64,000 nt of DNA, from positions 715,717-779,716 of the forward strand of contig JBGAVD010000003.1 of the NCBI GenBank assembly GCA_044228285.1. The letters are read 5' to 3'. Below are positions 27,877-36,779 of the stretch, piece by piece; positions within the stretch are counted from its first letter, which is position 1; each line of letters opens with the position of its first letter. The notes under the pieces are model-generated. The model had not been told where the DNA came from. It made no database searches and saw nothing but the letters and a program-made list of their open reading frames with translations. Position numbers and translations under genes: made by a program. The stretch is from JBBATK01 sp044228285 (lineage in GTDB: Bacteria; Bacteroidota; Ignavibacteria; Kapaibacteriales; NICIL-2).

Positions 27877-27910
27877 ACGCAACTTGCTTGCAGTACTTTC
27901 TTGCACGTTC

Positions 27911-28666
27911 ATGTCGTCTCGTAGCGCACTCATAACTGGAATACTCTTGGTCTGCATGCTTGTCTCAACAAGCGCGCAGATAGTGCAGCTGCAGTTCAGA
28001 CACGTGGTAGATGCAGACACATTGCTCTTGGAAAAACAGAACTATCACAACGCGCTCGATCAAGACTTCCGTGTAGATCGCTTTCGTTATTACATCAGCA
28101 ACATCCAACTCATCAGCAAGCAACAGTCTGGCAGCACCGATAGTCTCAGTTATCTTATCGATGAAGACGAGCCCAGCTCCAAAACGCTCAAATTCAGTGC
28201 TCTGCCTTCAACTGTGTACACAGGTATTGAGTTCCTGCTTGGTGTTGATTCCATCCACAACTGTGCGGGACTGCAGGAGGGAAGTCTGGACCCCGTGCAC
28301 GGTATGTTTTGGGCATGGAATACTGGTTACATTTTTTTGAAGCTTGATGGACATTCCTCAGTCTCTTCAGCAACTGCAGGCATATTGGAATATCACATTG
28401 GCGGCTATCGTTGGCCAAACAATTGCATACGCCGCATTCGGCTTGATTTCAAGGAAGCGCTTACGCTCAAGTCTACCAGCGAATTACACTTGTTGATCGA
28501 GACCAACATTGCACAGTTGTTTCGCGGTGCTCATGTCATCGACTTCTCTAAGCTGCCTACCATTACTGACATCACGAATGCAACACTCATGGCTGATAAT
28601 TATCAGCAGCTCTTTCGTCTCGTGGGTATTGAGCACAGACCGCGCAGCAAACCTTTGAAGGAATAG
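27911..28666 (+). CDS. mbnP: MbnP-like copper-binding protein
   Basis: A 251-residue exported protein with a signal peptide (1-22). The family signature is the region VDSIHNCAGLQEGSLDP followed by HGMFWAWNTGYIFLKLDGH (about 112-148), then YHIGG and W168 to C172. C118 and C172 may form a disulphide; H116, H130, H147 and H162 are candidate ligands. In Methylosinus trichosporium, MbnP binds copper using a kynurenine made from a Trp by MbnH. W134, W136 and W168 are visible candidates here, and which one is modified cannot be read from sequence. The start was chosen for the signal peptide, 35 bp after the YHYH stop. Five bases separate it from mbnH. Confidence 0.85.
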   Translation: MSSRSALITGILLVCMLVSTSAQIVQLQFRHVVDADTLLLEKQNYHNALDQDFRVDRFRYYISNIQLISKQQSGSTDSLSYLIDEDEPSSKTLKFSALPSTVYTGIEFLLGVDSIHNCAGLQEGSLDPVHGMFWAWNTGYIFLKLDGHSSVSSATAGILEYHIGGYRWPNNCIRRIRLDFKEALTLKSTSELHLLIETNIAQLFRGAHVIDFSKLPTITDITNATLMADNYQQLFRLVGIEHRPRSKPLKE

Positions 28667-28671
28667 CATTC

Positions 28672-29754
28672 ATGTACAGATCTCCCTTCAAAACAATAGC
28701 ACTCTTGTTCCTTGCACTTAGCATTGTGCTTCTTTGCTGTGCAGCGCGTTTGTTGAGAGCGGTAGATGAAGGTATTGCGGACATTCACTTTCAGGTGCCG
28801 ACAGGTTTTCCCACAACAGTCTATGATGTACAGTCCAACCCACCCACTGCTGCAGGCTTTGAGTTAGGACGCAAACTCTTTTACGATCCCATACTCTCGA
28901 ACGACTACTTAAGCAGTTGCGCTTCATGTCACCAGCGTTTTGCAGCCTTTGCGCATATCGATCATGCATTGAGTCATGGTGCCCCAGGCAAGATTGGTTT
29001 CCGCAACGTTCCAGCTCTACAGAACCTTGCTTGGAAGGATGCCTTTATGGCAGACGGTGGCATCATGCATTTAGATCTGCAACCCATAGCGCCCATCACC
29101 AATCCCATCGAGTTGAATGAGAGTCTTGAGAACGTTATACAGAAGCTACAGCGCGACAGTATCTATCCCGAGATGTTTCGTCGTGCCTTTGGCGACAAGA
29201 CGATCAGCTCTACTCGTATGCTAAAGGCGATGTCGCAGTTTCTGCTCATGCTAGTGAGTGCAGATTCTCGCTACGACAAAATGCTGCGCAAAGAAGTACA
29301 ATTCACAGAGCAGGAGCAACGAGGCTTAGACGTGTTTCGTGCGAGATGCGTGAGTTGTCACCCAGAGCCTCTTTTCACCGACAACTCCTATCGCAACATT
29401 CTGTTACCGATTGACTCGGCACTACGCGACAGCGGCAGAGCTCGAATAACAGGCTTGGCGTCTGATAACAATCGTTTCAAAGTACCCTCTTTACGCAATG
29501 TGGAATGGACCTATCCTTACATGCATGACGGAAGGTTCCGCACTTTGCGACAGGTTCTGGATTTCTATGCAAGTGATCCAAATACCATGGCGTCGCATAA
29601 CGGAACTCAGATCGGCGACCCCAGCAGAGCGAAGCCCGTAGGGCTGAGCGATGAAGAAAAATCGGAACTTATTATCTTCTTAAAGAGTCTAAGCGACTCG
29701 CATTTTCTGCATGACAATCGTTTTGCAGATCCCAATCGTGGGGCAGCACGTTAG
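28672..29754 (+). CDS. mbnH: MbnH-like dihaem enzyme (cytochrome c peroxidase/MauG superfamily)
   Basis: A 360-residue periplasmic protein with an N-terminal signal or anchor (about 7-26). It has two c-haem motifs, C83-A-S-C86-H87 and C226-V-S-C229-H230, with the superfamily elements FELGRKLFYDPILS, FRNVPALQN and FKVPSLRNVEWTYPYMHDGR. Members are bacterial dihaem peroxidases, MauG and MbnH. MbnH oxidises a Trp of MbnP to kynurenine. The tight pairing with an MbnP homologue (5 bp) makes MbnH the best reading over a generic peroxidase. It acts in the periplasm and needs cytochrome c maturation, which is not encoded in this window. Confidence 0.87.
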   Translation: MYRSPFKTIALLFLALSIVLLCCAARLLRAVDEGIADIHFQVPTGFPTTVYDVQSNPPTAAGFELGRKLFYDPILSNDYLSSCASCHQRFAAFAHIDHALSHGAPGKIGFRNVPALQNLAWKDAFMADGGIMHLDLQPIAPITNPIELNESLENVIQKLQRDSIYPEMFRRAFGDKTISSTRMLKAMSQFLLMLVSADSRYDKMLRKEVQFTEQEQRGLDVFRARCVSCHPEPLFTDNSYRNILLPIDSALRDSGRARITGLASDNNRFKVPSLRNVEWTYPYMHDGRFRTLRQVLDFYASDPNTMASHNGTQIGDPSRAKPVGLSDEEKSELIIFLKSLSDSHFLHDNRFADPNRGAAR

Positions 29755-29804
29755 ACGCTGTATAATGCTTTTTTACCTGTTTGTGTGAGTTTTACAAGGA
29801 ATCT

Positions 29805-30173
29805 ATGAAGTCACGACACATTCTCCAGCCAGCAATTGTCCGCGCTCAGGGCAACAAACCAAAGAGCATCGAAGAGTTCGTTGGACGCGTCAACAGCGGA
29901 ACCGATCAGCTAAGCATAGCGCGTATGCGCAGTCCACAAGGATGGGAAGAACCCGGTCAAAAGCCCGAATTCGACGAATATTCGTTGGTATTGAGAGGAG
30001 TTTTGCGGGTACAGACCGCAGATGAGTTCTATCAAGTGACGGAAGGTCAGCTTTTTCACGCGGCAGCGGGAGAGTGGGTACAATACAGCACGCCCTATGA
30101 AGGTGGGGCTGAGTATATCGCTGTTTGTTGTGCCGCATTTTCGCCGGAACTGGTCAACAGAGATCGTGCGTGA
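29805..30173 (+). CDS. Cupin-domain protein
   Basis: A 122-residue single-domain cupin. The beta-barrel motifs are FDEYSLVLRGVLRVQ (cupin 1 region with Glu, lacking the usual two His) and GQLFHAAAGEWVQYSTPYEG (cupin 2). The metal site looks incomplete, so it may be a binding rather than a catalytic protein. AAGGA lies four bases before the chosen ATG at 29805. It is 54 bp upstream of the serine-palmitoyltransferase-like gene and probably co-transcribed with it. The substrate is unknown. Confidence 0.8.
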   Translation: MKSRHILQPAIVRAQGNKPKSIEEFVGRVNSGTDQLSIARMRSPQGWEEPGQKPEFDEYSLVLRGVLRVQTADEFYQVTEGQLFHAAAGEWVQYSTPYEGGAEYIAVCCAAFSPELVNRDRA

Positions 30174-30227
30174 TTGTGCATATTGCAGGGAGTTTTAGGC
30201 AATCACAGTTCACACAGGACAGAATAC

Positions 30228-31424
30228 ATGACGGATATTTTTCAGAAGTGTCGCGAGTTTACCCGCGCAGATGAAGTCAAAGCAGCGGGATTGTACCCCT
30301 ACTTTCGTCCTATACAGGAAAACGAAGGTCCAGTGGTCATGATTGAAGGTCGTAAGATCGTCATGGCTGGTTCCAACAATTATCTTGGACTCACTTCACA
30401 TCCCAAGGTAAAGGCAGCAGCAGTTAGTGCAATCGAGAAATACGGTACAGGCTGTAGCGGATCGCGCTATTTGACTGGCACTATTGAGTTACACATCGAA
30501 CTAGAAGAGCGTTTAGCCAAGTACTTGGGCTACGAATCGGTACTGCTTTTCTCAACAGGATATCAAACCGCACTTGGTGTGATTTCATCGTTGGTGAGCA
30601 AGGGTGATTACGTTATTAGCGACAAAGAAAATCACGCCTGTATTATTAACGGCTGCGTGCTTGCCAAAGGTGGCTTTGCAGAGTTCTTGCGTTATAAGCA
30701 CAACGACATTGAGGACCTCGAGAAGGTACTATCACGTCTGCCAGAGAACGCACCAAAACTCATTGTTACCGACGGCGTATTCTCTGTATCTGGTGAACTT
30801 GTTCACCTACCAGAGTTACTAGACGTAGCAGAAAAGTATGGTGCACGCGTTATGGTTGACGATGCGCATGCAACGGGAGTTGTTGGCGTTGGCGGACGTG
30901 GTACGGCATCACGCTACGGCGTTACCAACCGTACCGACATGACCATGGGTACCTTTTCCAAGACCTTTGCTTCACTCGGTGGTTTTGTTGCTGGTCCTGA
31001 GCGTGTTATTAATTACATCAAGCACCACTCACCAGCTCTCATCTTCAGTGCCTCACCAACACCTGCATCAGTTGCAGCTGCGTTGGCAGCACTCGACATC
31101 TTAGAGCAACATCCTGAGCTCGTTGATCAATTGATCGCAAACGCAGACTACATGCGAGCGGGCTTCAAAGCCCAAGGCTTTAATGTATATGAGAGTCCCA
31201 CAGGTATCGTCCCAGTTATTGTCGGCGATGCAGAAAAAGCCATGATCTTCTGGCGCAAACTCTACGACGCTGGCGTCTTCGTCAATGCCTTCGTACCACC
31301 AGGAGTTCCGCCAAACATGAGCATGATGCGTACCTCCTATATGGCCTCGCACCAAAAAGAACATCTGGACTTCATCCTCGATGTCTTCGCAAAAGTTGGC
31401 AAAGAACTAGGCTTTGTGTCCTAG
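30228..31424 (+). CDS. Serine palmitoyltransferase-like alpha-oxoamine synthase
   Basis: A 398-residue PLP enzyme of the alpha-oxoamine synthase family. K245 in TFSKTFASLGG is the Schiff-base lysine. D211 and H214 (VDDAHATG) hold the cofactor, and H136 (DKENHACI) stacks on the ring. The opening GLYPYFRPIQ, SNNYLGLTSHPK and YGTGCSGSRYLTGT are most like Bacteroidota serine palmitoyltransferase, which condenses serine with an acyl-CoA in sphingolipid synthesis. KBL (glycine C-acetyltransferase) and AONS remain alternatives. The start was chosen for alignment with the family; a terminator follows. Confidence 0.83.
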   Translation: MTDIFQKCREFTRADEVKAAGLYPYFRPIQENEGPVVMIEGRKIVMAGSNNYLGLTSHPKVKAAAVSAIEKYGTGCSGSRYLTGTIELHIELEERLAKYLGYESVLLFSTGYQTALGVISSLVSKGDYVISDKENHACIINGCVLAKGGFAEFLRYKHNDIEDLEKVLSRLPENAPKLIVTDGVFSVSGELVHLPELLDVAEKYGARVMVDDAHATGVVGVGGRGTASRYGVTNRTDMTMGTFSKTFASLGGFVAGPERVINYIKHHSPALIFSASPTPASVAAALAALDILEQHPELVDQLIANADYMRAGFKAQGFNVYESPTGIVPVIVGDAEKAMIFWRKLYDAGVFVNAFVPPGVPPNMSMMRTSYMASHQKEHLDFILDVFAKVGKELGFVS

Positions 31425-31450
31425 GAACCTCGTTGCTTTTTTCAAAAAAG

Positions 31451-31486
31451 AAAACCGCTGTCATTTTTGATAGCGGTTTTTTTTGT
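31451..31486 (+). terminator. Rho-independent terminator after the oxoamine synthase gene
   Basis: A 13-bp stem, AAAACCGCTGTCA with TGATAGCGGTTTT (one G-T pair), a TTTT loop, and a T run to 31486. It lies 27 bp after the stop. Confidence 0.85.
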
Positions 31487-31489
31487 CTA

Positions 31490-32486
31490 TGTCCTAGCCA
31501 AAGTTGAACGTGATCAACAGAGTCATACCCTCCGCAGTGCGTTGTGAGTCTGCCACTGCAGGAATAGGGATCCAAGGAGAACATTTACTTCTAAAGGAGA
31601 ACATTTACTTCTAACAGAAACAGAGCTGTGCTCGGATTTCGGTGCTATGGCTGCTGATGGCGCTAACGCCTTGTCATTGCAAACAGGAAACTACATCATT
31701 GGAGAGGCCACCAGTATCGGGTGACAGATTGAACATGCCACGTTGAACACGATGACCTGAGTTCTTAGAGAAATCCGAATCTTATGTTTTGCTACAATGA
31801 GTCAGCTGTGACAGCATGTCTAGCAGAGTTCAGCACAACTGTGTCAATTTTTCCAATCATCGCCTGGAATGGTCCTTCGCATGAACTCATCAAAGAGCGG
31901 TACAGTAAAAGCGGTATCGCCGTGACTGGGACTCCATCCGTACTGATTCCAGCAATTCATCTCGACCCGCTAACGCTGGCAGGTGTGATCCTGCGCCTGG
32001 TGCAAATGGGTTTGTGATTGGGTTCATGGGGCTATTTATACAGAGTTTAGGAAGTTTACAAAATTTTCCTAAACTTCCTAAACTCCTTCAAATTGCTGCT
32101 GAGCAGCTCAGCCTTTGTGTTCGAACACTCGCTCCAGATAGCGCTAGATTCCCTCCAAAACCATTGAAATCACTACAAAAACCGTGATTGTGTTTTGCTA
32201 GAAGCGGTTTTAGTCGATGTATTTCGACATATAACGTATACGTAGTCGACAGATGTAGCGGTTTGAGTAAGAGCACTCCACTGTTTGAGAAGGCAGGACT
32301 TCCTGTCGGAGCTTTGAGTTCTGGGCTAAGAAATCAACCACGACGCATCTGTTGCATTTGGGGGCAAATGGTCACATGGCAATCGTCTTGTCAAGAGATT
32401 CTTCTTCAACGCTTGCCGCCTAGCGGCGGCTACGCCGGTGTGCAAAGTTGTAATATCCTGGGTACACGATCGCCAGCACTAGGATT
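31490..32486. other. Gene-poor stretch with remnants and a strong inverted repeat
   Basis: About 1 kb with no confident gene. Visible features: a 20-bp tandem duplication (AAGGAGAACATTTACTTCTA at 31574 and 31594); a short frame at 31784-32017 (77 codons) whose YSKSGIAVTGTPSVLI loosely recalls the cis-Pro region of thioredoxin-fold proteins; a perfect 16-bp inverted repeat at 32043-32085; and a small hairpin, GCCGCCTAGCGGCGGC, near 32414. The pattern suggests decay of former genes, but no parent could be named. Confidence 0.4.
32043..32085. repeat. Perfect 16-bp inverted repeat
   Basis: GAGTTTAGGAAGTTTA (32043-32058) and its exact complement (32070-32085) are separated by 11 bases. It could form a stable AT-rich hairpin. 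No T tract follows on the plus strand, so it is not a typical terminator, and no transposase is nearby. Confidence 0.7.
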
Positions 32487-33278
32487 TCAAGGAGTCCTCC
32501 AACTGGGTACGGCAGGGCTCCCCATTTCCGTATCGTCGTCTTCTTGTTCCTCTGCTTCTTTTCTAGCACGCTCCCTTGCTTTCTCAAGCATGAATTCATC
32601 ATACTCTTGTTGGTCGTAGGACATTGGCAGCAGCACAAAACTCTGTGAAGTGTCTATATCAACTCGCACTCCTTTATAGAACAAATACTTGCATTCAAGA
32701 TAGAGGTTGGGTATGAGATCAGAACAGGGCAGGCACAAGGTGAAGTTGCCGTTTAGATCACAACTCGTAGTGAGTCCCAAAGCCGAAATCTCAACACGCG
32801 CATAGGCAAGTTGGCGCTTTGAATTCTTGTCGGCATCAACAACTCTGCCTTTCAGTTCATATTGAAGTGCTCTACGAGTTGTATCTCGCTTTGAAGGAGA
32901 ATCTTTCTTCGCTTTGTCAATGTGAGCACGCTGTTGTTGTTCTGTCTGCTGCACTACTTCTTGCGCATCCACCTCAGTCCGCAAGGCACTAGCTGCTAAG
33001 AGCAGTGCAAAAGCCATACGACCAATTCTATAGAGGAGCTTCGTGAACGAGAATCGCGGTGCGCGCAGCGGTCTATTCAGTTGAGATTTACGAAAAATGC
33101 CGCAAGGACTCTTTCCAGAGCGTGCAATGAGTTTGACAATTTCTTCATCGGGAATATTACGATAGTCGGTGAGGATTTTGTCGCACTGCTGACAATACCT
33201 CCCGTCACCAACTTTCTCCATCTCCTGCCACGGCATGTAGCAAGGCTGGATCACTTTGAGTTCAAACTTCTGCTTCAT
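32487..33278 (-). CDS. Membrane protein with N-terminal Cys motif and CarboxypepD_reg-like domain
   Basis: A 263-residue protein of a Bacteroidota-type architecture. Residues 1-50 hold a zinc-ribbon-like motif, PCYMPWQEMEKVGDGRYC then QQCDKILTDY and C59. Residues 80-105 form a single membrane segment (LLYRIGRMAFALLLAAS). A basic/Gln-rich linker follows, and about 140-225 is a carboxypeptidase-regulatory-like beta sandwich (YELKGRVVDADK, VEISALGLTTSCDLNGNFTLCLP). The C-terminus is highly charged (EKARERARKEAEEQEDDD). The function of such proteins is unknown; they are often called hypothetical. Nothing in the neighbourhood points to a pathway. Confidence 0.68.
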   Translation of the reverse strand: MKQKFELKVIQPCYMPWQEMEKVGDGRYCQQCDKILTDYRNIPDEEIVKLIARSGKSPCGIFRKSQLNRPLRAPRFSFTKLLYRIGRMAFALLLAASALRTEVDAQEVVQQTEQQQRAHIDKAKKDSPSKRDTTRRALQYELKGRVVDADKNSKRQLAYARVEISALGLTTSCDLNGNFTLCLPCSDLIPNLYLECKYLFYKGVRVDIDTSQSFVLLPMSYDQQEYDEFMLEKARERARKEAEEQEDDDTEMGSPAVPSWRTP

Positions 33279-33844
33279 CTTTCAATTCCTCAGATAGTGG
33301 AAGAACATGAGCATGGTTGAGGCCTATCCAGCCTCTACATCGACAACATATGCATATTCATGGCGTTTGCAGTTCTAGCTGGAGACAATTCTAACAGACA
33401 AAGACCACAGAATCATTATAATGATTAAACAGACTCAGCATAAGAAGGGACAGGCTTGTGATTAGATTCACGGAGCAATATAGAGAGAAATGATGAAGAT
33501 TGAGCACGCTGTGGATGCTAAGGTATAGTAAATATGCTTTCGTCAGAACAAAGGGTTGGAATGCTGCCCAGAGTATTGGTTTCGCGATAAGTGCATATGT
33601 AGCATTCGGATCAGCTTACCAGACATCTGACTTCAGCAAGTCTAGAAGTACTAAGAGCAATCGTTGATTGGTACTTCGAATGTACGTACAATAGACAGAG
33701 AATGCGCCGCACCATAGAAAGTACAATTCCATTGGAGTGCGGTCATCAACAGCTTTTTGACTATGTTGATTCGCCTCTACTAAATCAGGTCAAGCCCGAA
33801 CAGGATTATCTGATGTTATGAGATAAAGGCTATCAAGGTGATTT
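33279..33844. other. Intergenic space with duplicated leader segment (copy 1)
   Basis: 566 bp with no gene seen. The segment 33726-33815 (containing CAACAGCTTTTT, then GTTGA and CTCTAC) is visibly similar to 35146-35232 ahead of the next secreted-protein gene, implying a shared origin or shared control signal. Confidence 0.5.
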
Positions 33845-35110
33845 ATGAAGATATTGTTCGTGCAAATTATAGTGTTTGCAGTTGTTCTTTTGTACGGTGT
33901 AGAGATAGCGGCTGACAGCTGGAGAGAGCTTTCAACCTTTCGTATGACAGGCATTCCATATGAACCGATTGAGCAGACCGTGGTAAGAGGCAAGCTTATC
34001 TGTGTTTGCCAAAGTAACGGATGTGTATATATGTCACGTGATGGTGGACTTCATTTCAATCTTGTTCACCCAAGTGTTCTAAATGTTCAGCATCCGAGGG
34101 TACAGTTTATATCTGAGCAAACTGGCTATTGGGTTGGCACTGTTAAGACTGATTCTCAGACACTCTGTAGTCTTGAGATAACAAGAGATGGAGGTTCTAC
34201 ATGGACTCCTATTTATCAAGATTTGTCGGGGAGTACTTTTCATTGTGCCTTATCAACATACGACGTTGAGTACTTGGCGCTAACAGTAATGAAGCACGAC
34301 TCCGCTTGGTTACTTGTATCGAGAGACAGTGGAGGGACTTGGGCGAGCATGAGTATACCATGTAGATTGCCTAGAGCTGTGTATTGTAGCAAAGACAGTG
34401 TTGTCGTGGCAAGTTATGAAGGCAAGTTCGTGGTTTGCAGTTTAGTGAGCAATTCATTTGTAGAAGGATTATGTCCCAGCATGGTGAACTGCTACTATTG
34501 TAAGCGAGCAACTGACACACTTGTCTTGGCAGGCAGTTATGAACTCGTCACCTCCACGGATGCTGGCAAGAGCTGGAGTGTTAGATCTATCGATTGGTCG
34601 TCTGGACATTGTGCATTTGTCTCAGGAGCAGTTGGTTTTATTGGAGGCACCGCGTCTATATTTTCGACAAGCAATAGTGGTGTTGACTGGACGAAGAGCG
34701 TCTTGAAGTGGAATTCTCGTAACATATTTGTTGCAGGTGTTGCTTGCGATACCAGTGGTCGACCTGAGGTATATACCGTGGTTGGATACTCAGACACAGA
34801 CTCAGTAGTTGTGTTTAAGCGAGAGTTCAGTACATCGGTTGATTCTCCGACAGACAACAGACAGTTTGATAGATTCAACATAGTACGTACAGATGATGGC
34901 TTGTTCGTTGTTAACGGTGATAGCTTAGAATCTCTATTCCTCATTGATGGAGTTGGCAGAGTACTTTCTACTAACGACTATGTAGTACATAGACATGACC
35001 ATCGCAGCTATGAACTCCGATCCAACTTTGTTTTGCCAAAAGAGTGCTACGTAGTAGTAGTTGCGAAGGGACGTACCGCGTTGTATCCATGGTGGATGCT
35101 GTCTGACTAG
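33845..35110 (+). CDS. Secreted BNR/YCF48-like beta-propeller protein
   Basis: A 421-residue exported protein with a signal peptide (about 1-24). Repeats carrying the BNR/Asp-box style sequence appear several times (YMSRDGGLHF, EITRDGGSTWTP, LVSRDSGGTWASM, VTSTDAGKSWSV, FSTSNSGVDWTK) and would form a propeller. The last 80 residues (SLESLFLIDGVGRVLSTND, then ECYVVVVAKGRTALYPWW) look like a diverged T9SS sorting domain without the usual PNP motif. The function is unknown. It is likely surface exposed and is followed by a second secreted protein of similar size. Confidence 0.72.
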   Translation: MKILFVQIIVFAVVLLYGVEIAADSWRELSTFRMTGIPYEPIEQTVVRGKLICVCQSNGCVYMSRDGGLHFNLVHPSVLNVQHPRVQFISEQTGYWVGTVKTDSQTLCSLEITRDGGSTWTPIYQDLSGSTFHCALSTYDVEYLALTVMKHDSAWLLVSRDSGGTWASMSIPCRLPRAVYCSKDSVVVASYEGKFVVCSLVSNSFVEGLCPSMVNCYYCKRATDTLVLAGSYELVTSTDAGKSWSVRSIDWSSGHCAFVSGAVGFIGGTASIFSTSNSGVDWTKSVLKWNSRNIFVAGVACDTSGRPEVYTVVGYSDTDSVVVFKREFSTSVDSPTDNRQFDRFNIVRTDDGLFVVNGDSLESLFLIDGVGRVLSTNDYVVHRHDHRSYELRSNFVLPKECYVVVVAKGRTALYPWWMLSD

Positions 35111-35468
35111 TGCCGTGGAGGGTGCGCAGTACGTTGGAAAACGTCATTCCCTTGGTGTACTCACTTCAACAGCTTTTTTATTAAGTTGACTAGGCTCTAC
35201 GTATTAGTTCAAGCCAGAAGCAACTATCTGCACCAATCGTGAGAGAGGTCTCATTGCTGCACACCTGCAACGGGCGAGTGTAAAAGCCGAAAGCATGAGT
35301 ATCAAAATCCAGCTATTGAGCTTCCGGGCTTGTGAGTGTAGAGATCGACTACGCTTCAAGATTATGATTAACTTCCATTGTGCAGACTTTGATGTTTATC
35401 CATGATGTCCGTTCGTTATCGTACTCACACGAAGCGGTGAAGACCCATTGTTTATTTACTAGTATTGT
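35111..35468. other. Intergenic space with duplicated leader segment (copy 2)
   Basis: 358 bp without a gene. 35146-35232 matches the leader at 33726-33815 by eye (CAACAGCTTTTT, then GTTGA and GGCTCTAC, then TTCAAGCC). No clear terminator for the upstream gene was seen. Confidence 0.5.
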
Positions 35469-36779
35469 ATGAGCTCGATGCCCGCACGAATATTACCTCG
35501 AGTTGTCTTTCTCTTATGGGTGATACCACAATCTCTCCTCTGCTTACCTGCCGATACCATCTGGACAAGTTGGAACTCAGGCCAAGTAAGGTTCATTGTA
35601 CTATCTCCCGATGAGAGTCAAATTGCAGTTGGTAATGGCAACACTGTGATCATTGATCCTTCATCCGGCAGAACTAAGTATGAATTGCAGGGAGGTGGAA
35701 GTCCGCACTTTAGTAACACTGAACCGCTCATGTTCGTTTATACTGAAGCAGACTCAAGCGTACATGTATATGACACACAACAGTTTCAATTGAAGCGCAC
35801 ATTTCGAGTTTACAACGGTAGTAACGTATTTTCTGATGACTTGAGTTACGATGGTAAGTACTATGTCTGCACTGTTTCCGATGAGAGGCCGCCGGGTAAT
35901 CCAGCCGTCCCTCACATTTACGGTTACAATGTATATGACACCCAAACAGGTGCATTGGTGGAATCGTACTCAGTGGCATCAGATACAACAATGTACAACT
36001 CGTCTCTTGCTGTTGCTTGCTTCATCAATAGAGAAAACGATATTTTCATAGCTACGAATGGAGGTAATCGCATTGATAGCACTGCGACTTGGAAGTCCAT
36101 CGTAAAAGCTATTGGTAAACCGGGAGTTCTTTATACGCTACCTCCTTGTTTCCATGCTATGTCGATCTCGTCTAAGCAGATGCTTTTTTTGTGGGTACCA
36201 GATACTCTCGCACACTACATGCTATTTGACACTGAAGAGAAACGCCTGCTTGGTGAAGTGATTGATTATAATGACGTTGATCGCTACGTTCCATTTGTTA
36301 GTGGTAACAGAGATGCAGGTATCATCGGTATTGCCAGATCTCATGTAAATAACGCATCTCAGATTCGTTCACTCGACTTACAGAAAGTGATCTACTCAAC
36401 AAACTATGGCTATGGTTTCACTGCTGCCGCAGTGATGTCGGATTCATCGCTAGTTGTAGGAGCTGGTATTGCTACTTTGCTTTTCAGAAAACCAACTTTA
36501 ACAGATGTAGTAACCGAGAGCCGTTCGATTCTAATGAGTTACCCCTTGCCTTCATCAGGACTGCTCAGAGTTGATTACACTTCTGCAGGTACAGCAACTC
36601 CTGAGGTTGTTGTGAGCAATATCACCACTCAGAAAGTGCTAGCGCAAGAGTCATATGGAGTGCATTTAGAGCCGCGCGCGCTACTGTTAGATTTCAGCCG
36701 GTTAGCACCGGGCACGTACTATGTACAAGTGACTGATCAAACCAGCATCGAGCATTTTAAAGTTATCGTGGCTAGGTGA
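35469..36779 (+). CDS. Secreted WD40-like protein with T9SS sorting domain
   Basis: A 436-residue exported protein. The signal peptide is about 1-26 (MSSMPARILPRVVFLLWVIP). The body has WD40/YVTN-like blades (QVRFIVLSPDESQIAVGNG, VFSDDLSYDGKYYVCTVSD, VYDTQTGALVESY). From about 358 a type A sorting domain is present (MSYPLPSSGLLRVDY, then LAPGTYYVQV and a final FKVIVAR). The role is unknown. It is paired with the upstream propeller protein through a similar leader. Confidence 0.76.
   Translation: MSSMPARILPRVVFLLWVIPQSLLCLPADTIWTSWNSGQVRFIVLSPDESQIAVGNGNTVIIDPSSGRTKYELQGGGSPHFSNTEPLMFVYTEADSSVHVYDTQQFQLKRTFRVYNGSNVFSDDLSYDGKYYVCTVSDERPPGNPAVPHIYGYNVYDTQTGALVESYSVASDTTMYNSSLAVACFINRENDIFIATNGGNRIDSTATWKSIVKAIGKPGVLYTLPPCFHAMSISSKQMLFLWVPDTLAHYMLFDTEEKRLLGEVIDYNDVDRYVPFVSGNRDAGIIGIARSHVNNASQIRSLDLQKVIYSTNYGYGFTAAAVMSDSSLVVGAGIATLLFRKPTLTDVVTESRSILMSYPLPSSGLLRVDYTSAGTATPEVVVSNITTQKVLAQESYGVHLEPRALLLDFSRLAPGTYYVQVTDQTSIEHFKVIVAR

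Noticed and set aside
28672..29754. Classical cytochrome c peroxidase
   Set aside because: It is possible by superfamily, but the five-base spacing to an MbnP homologue makes an MbnH role more likely.
31784..32017. 77-codon frame as a functional gene
   Set aside because: No start signal, no recognised family, and it lies within a degraded stretch. The thioredoxin-like similarity is short and could be chance.
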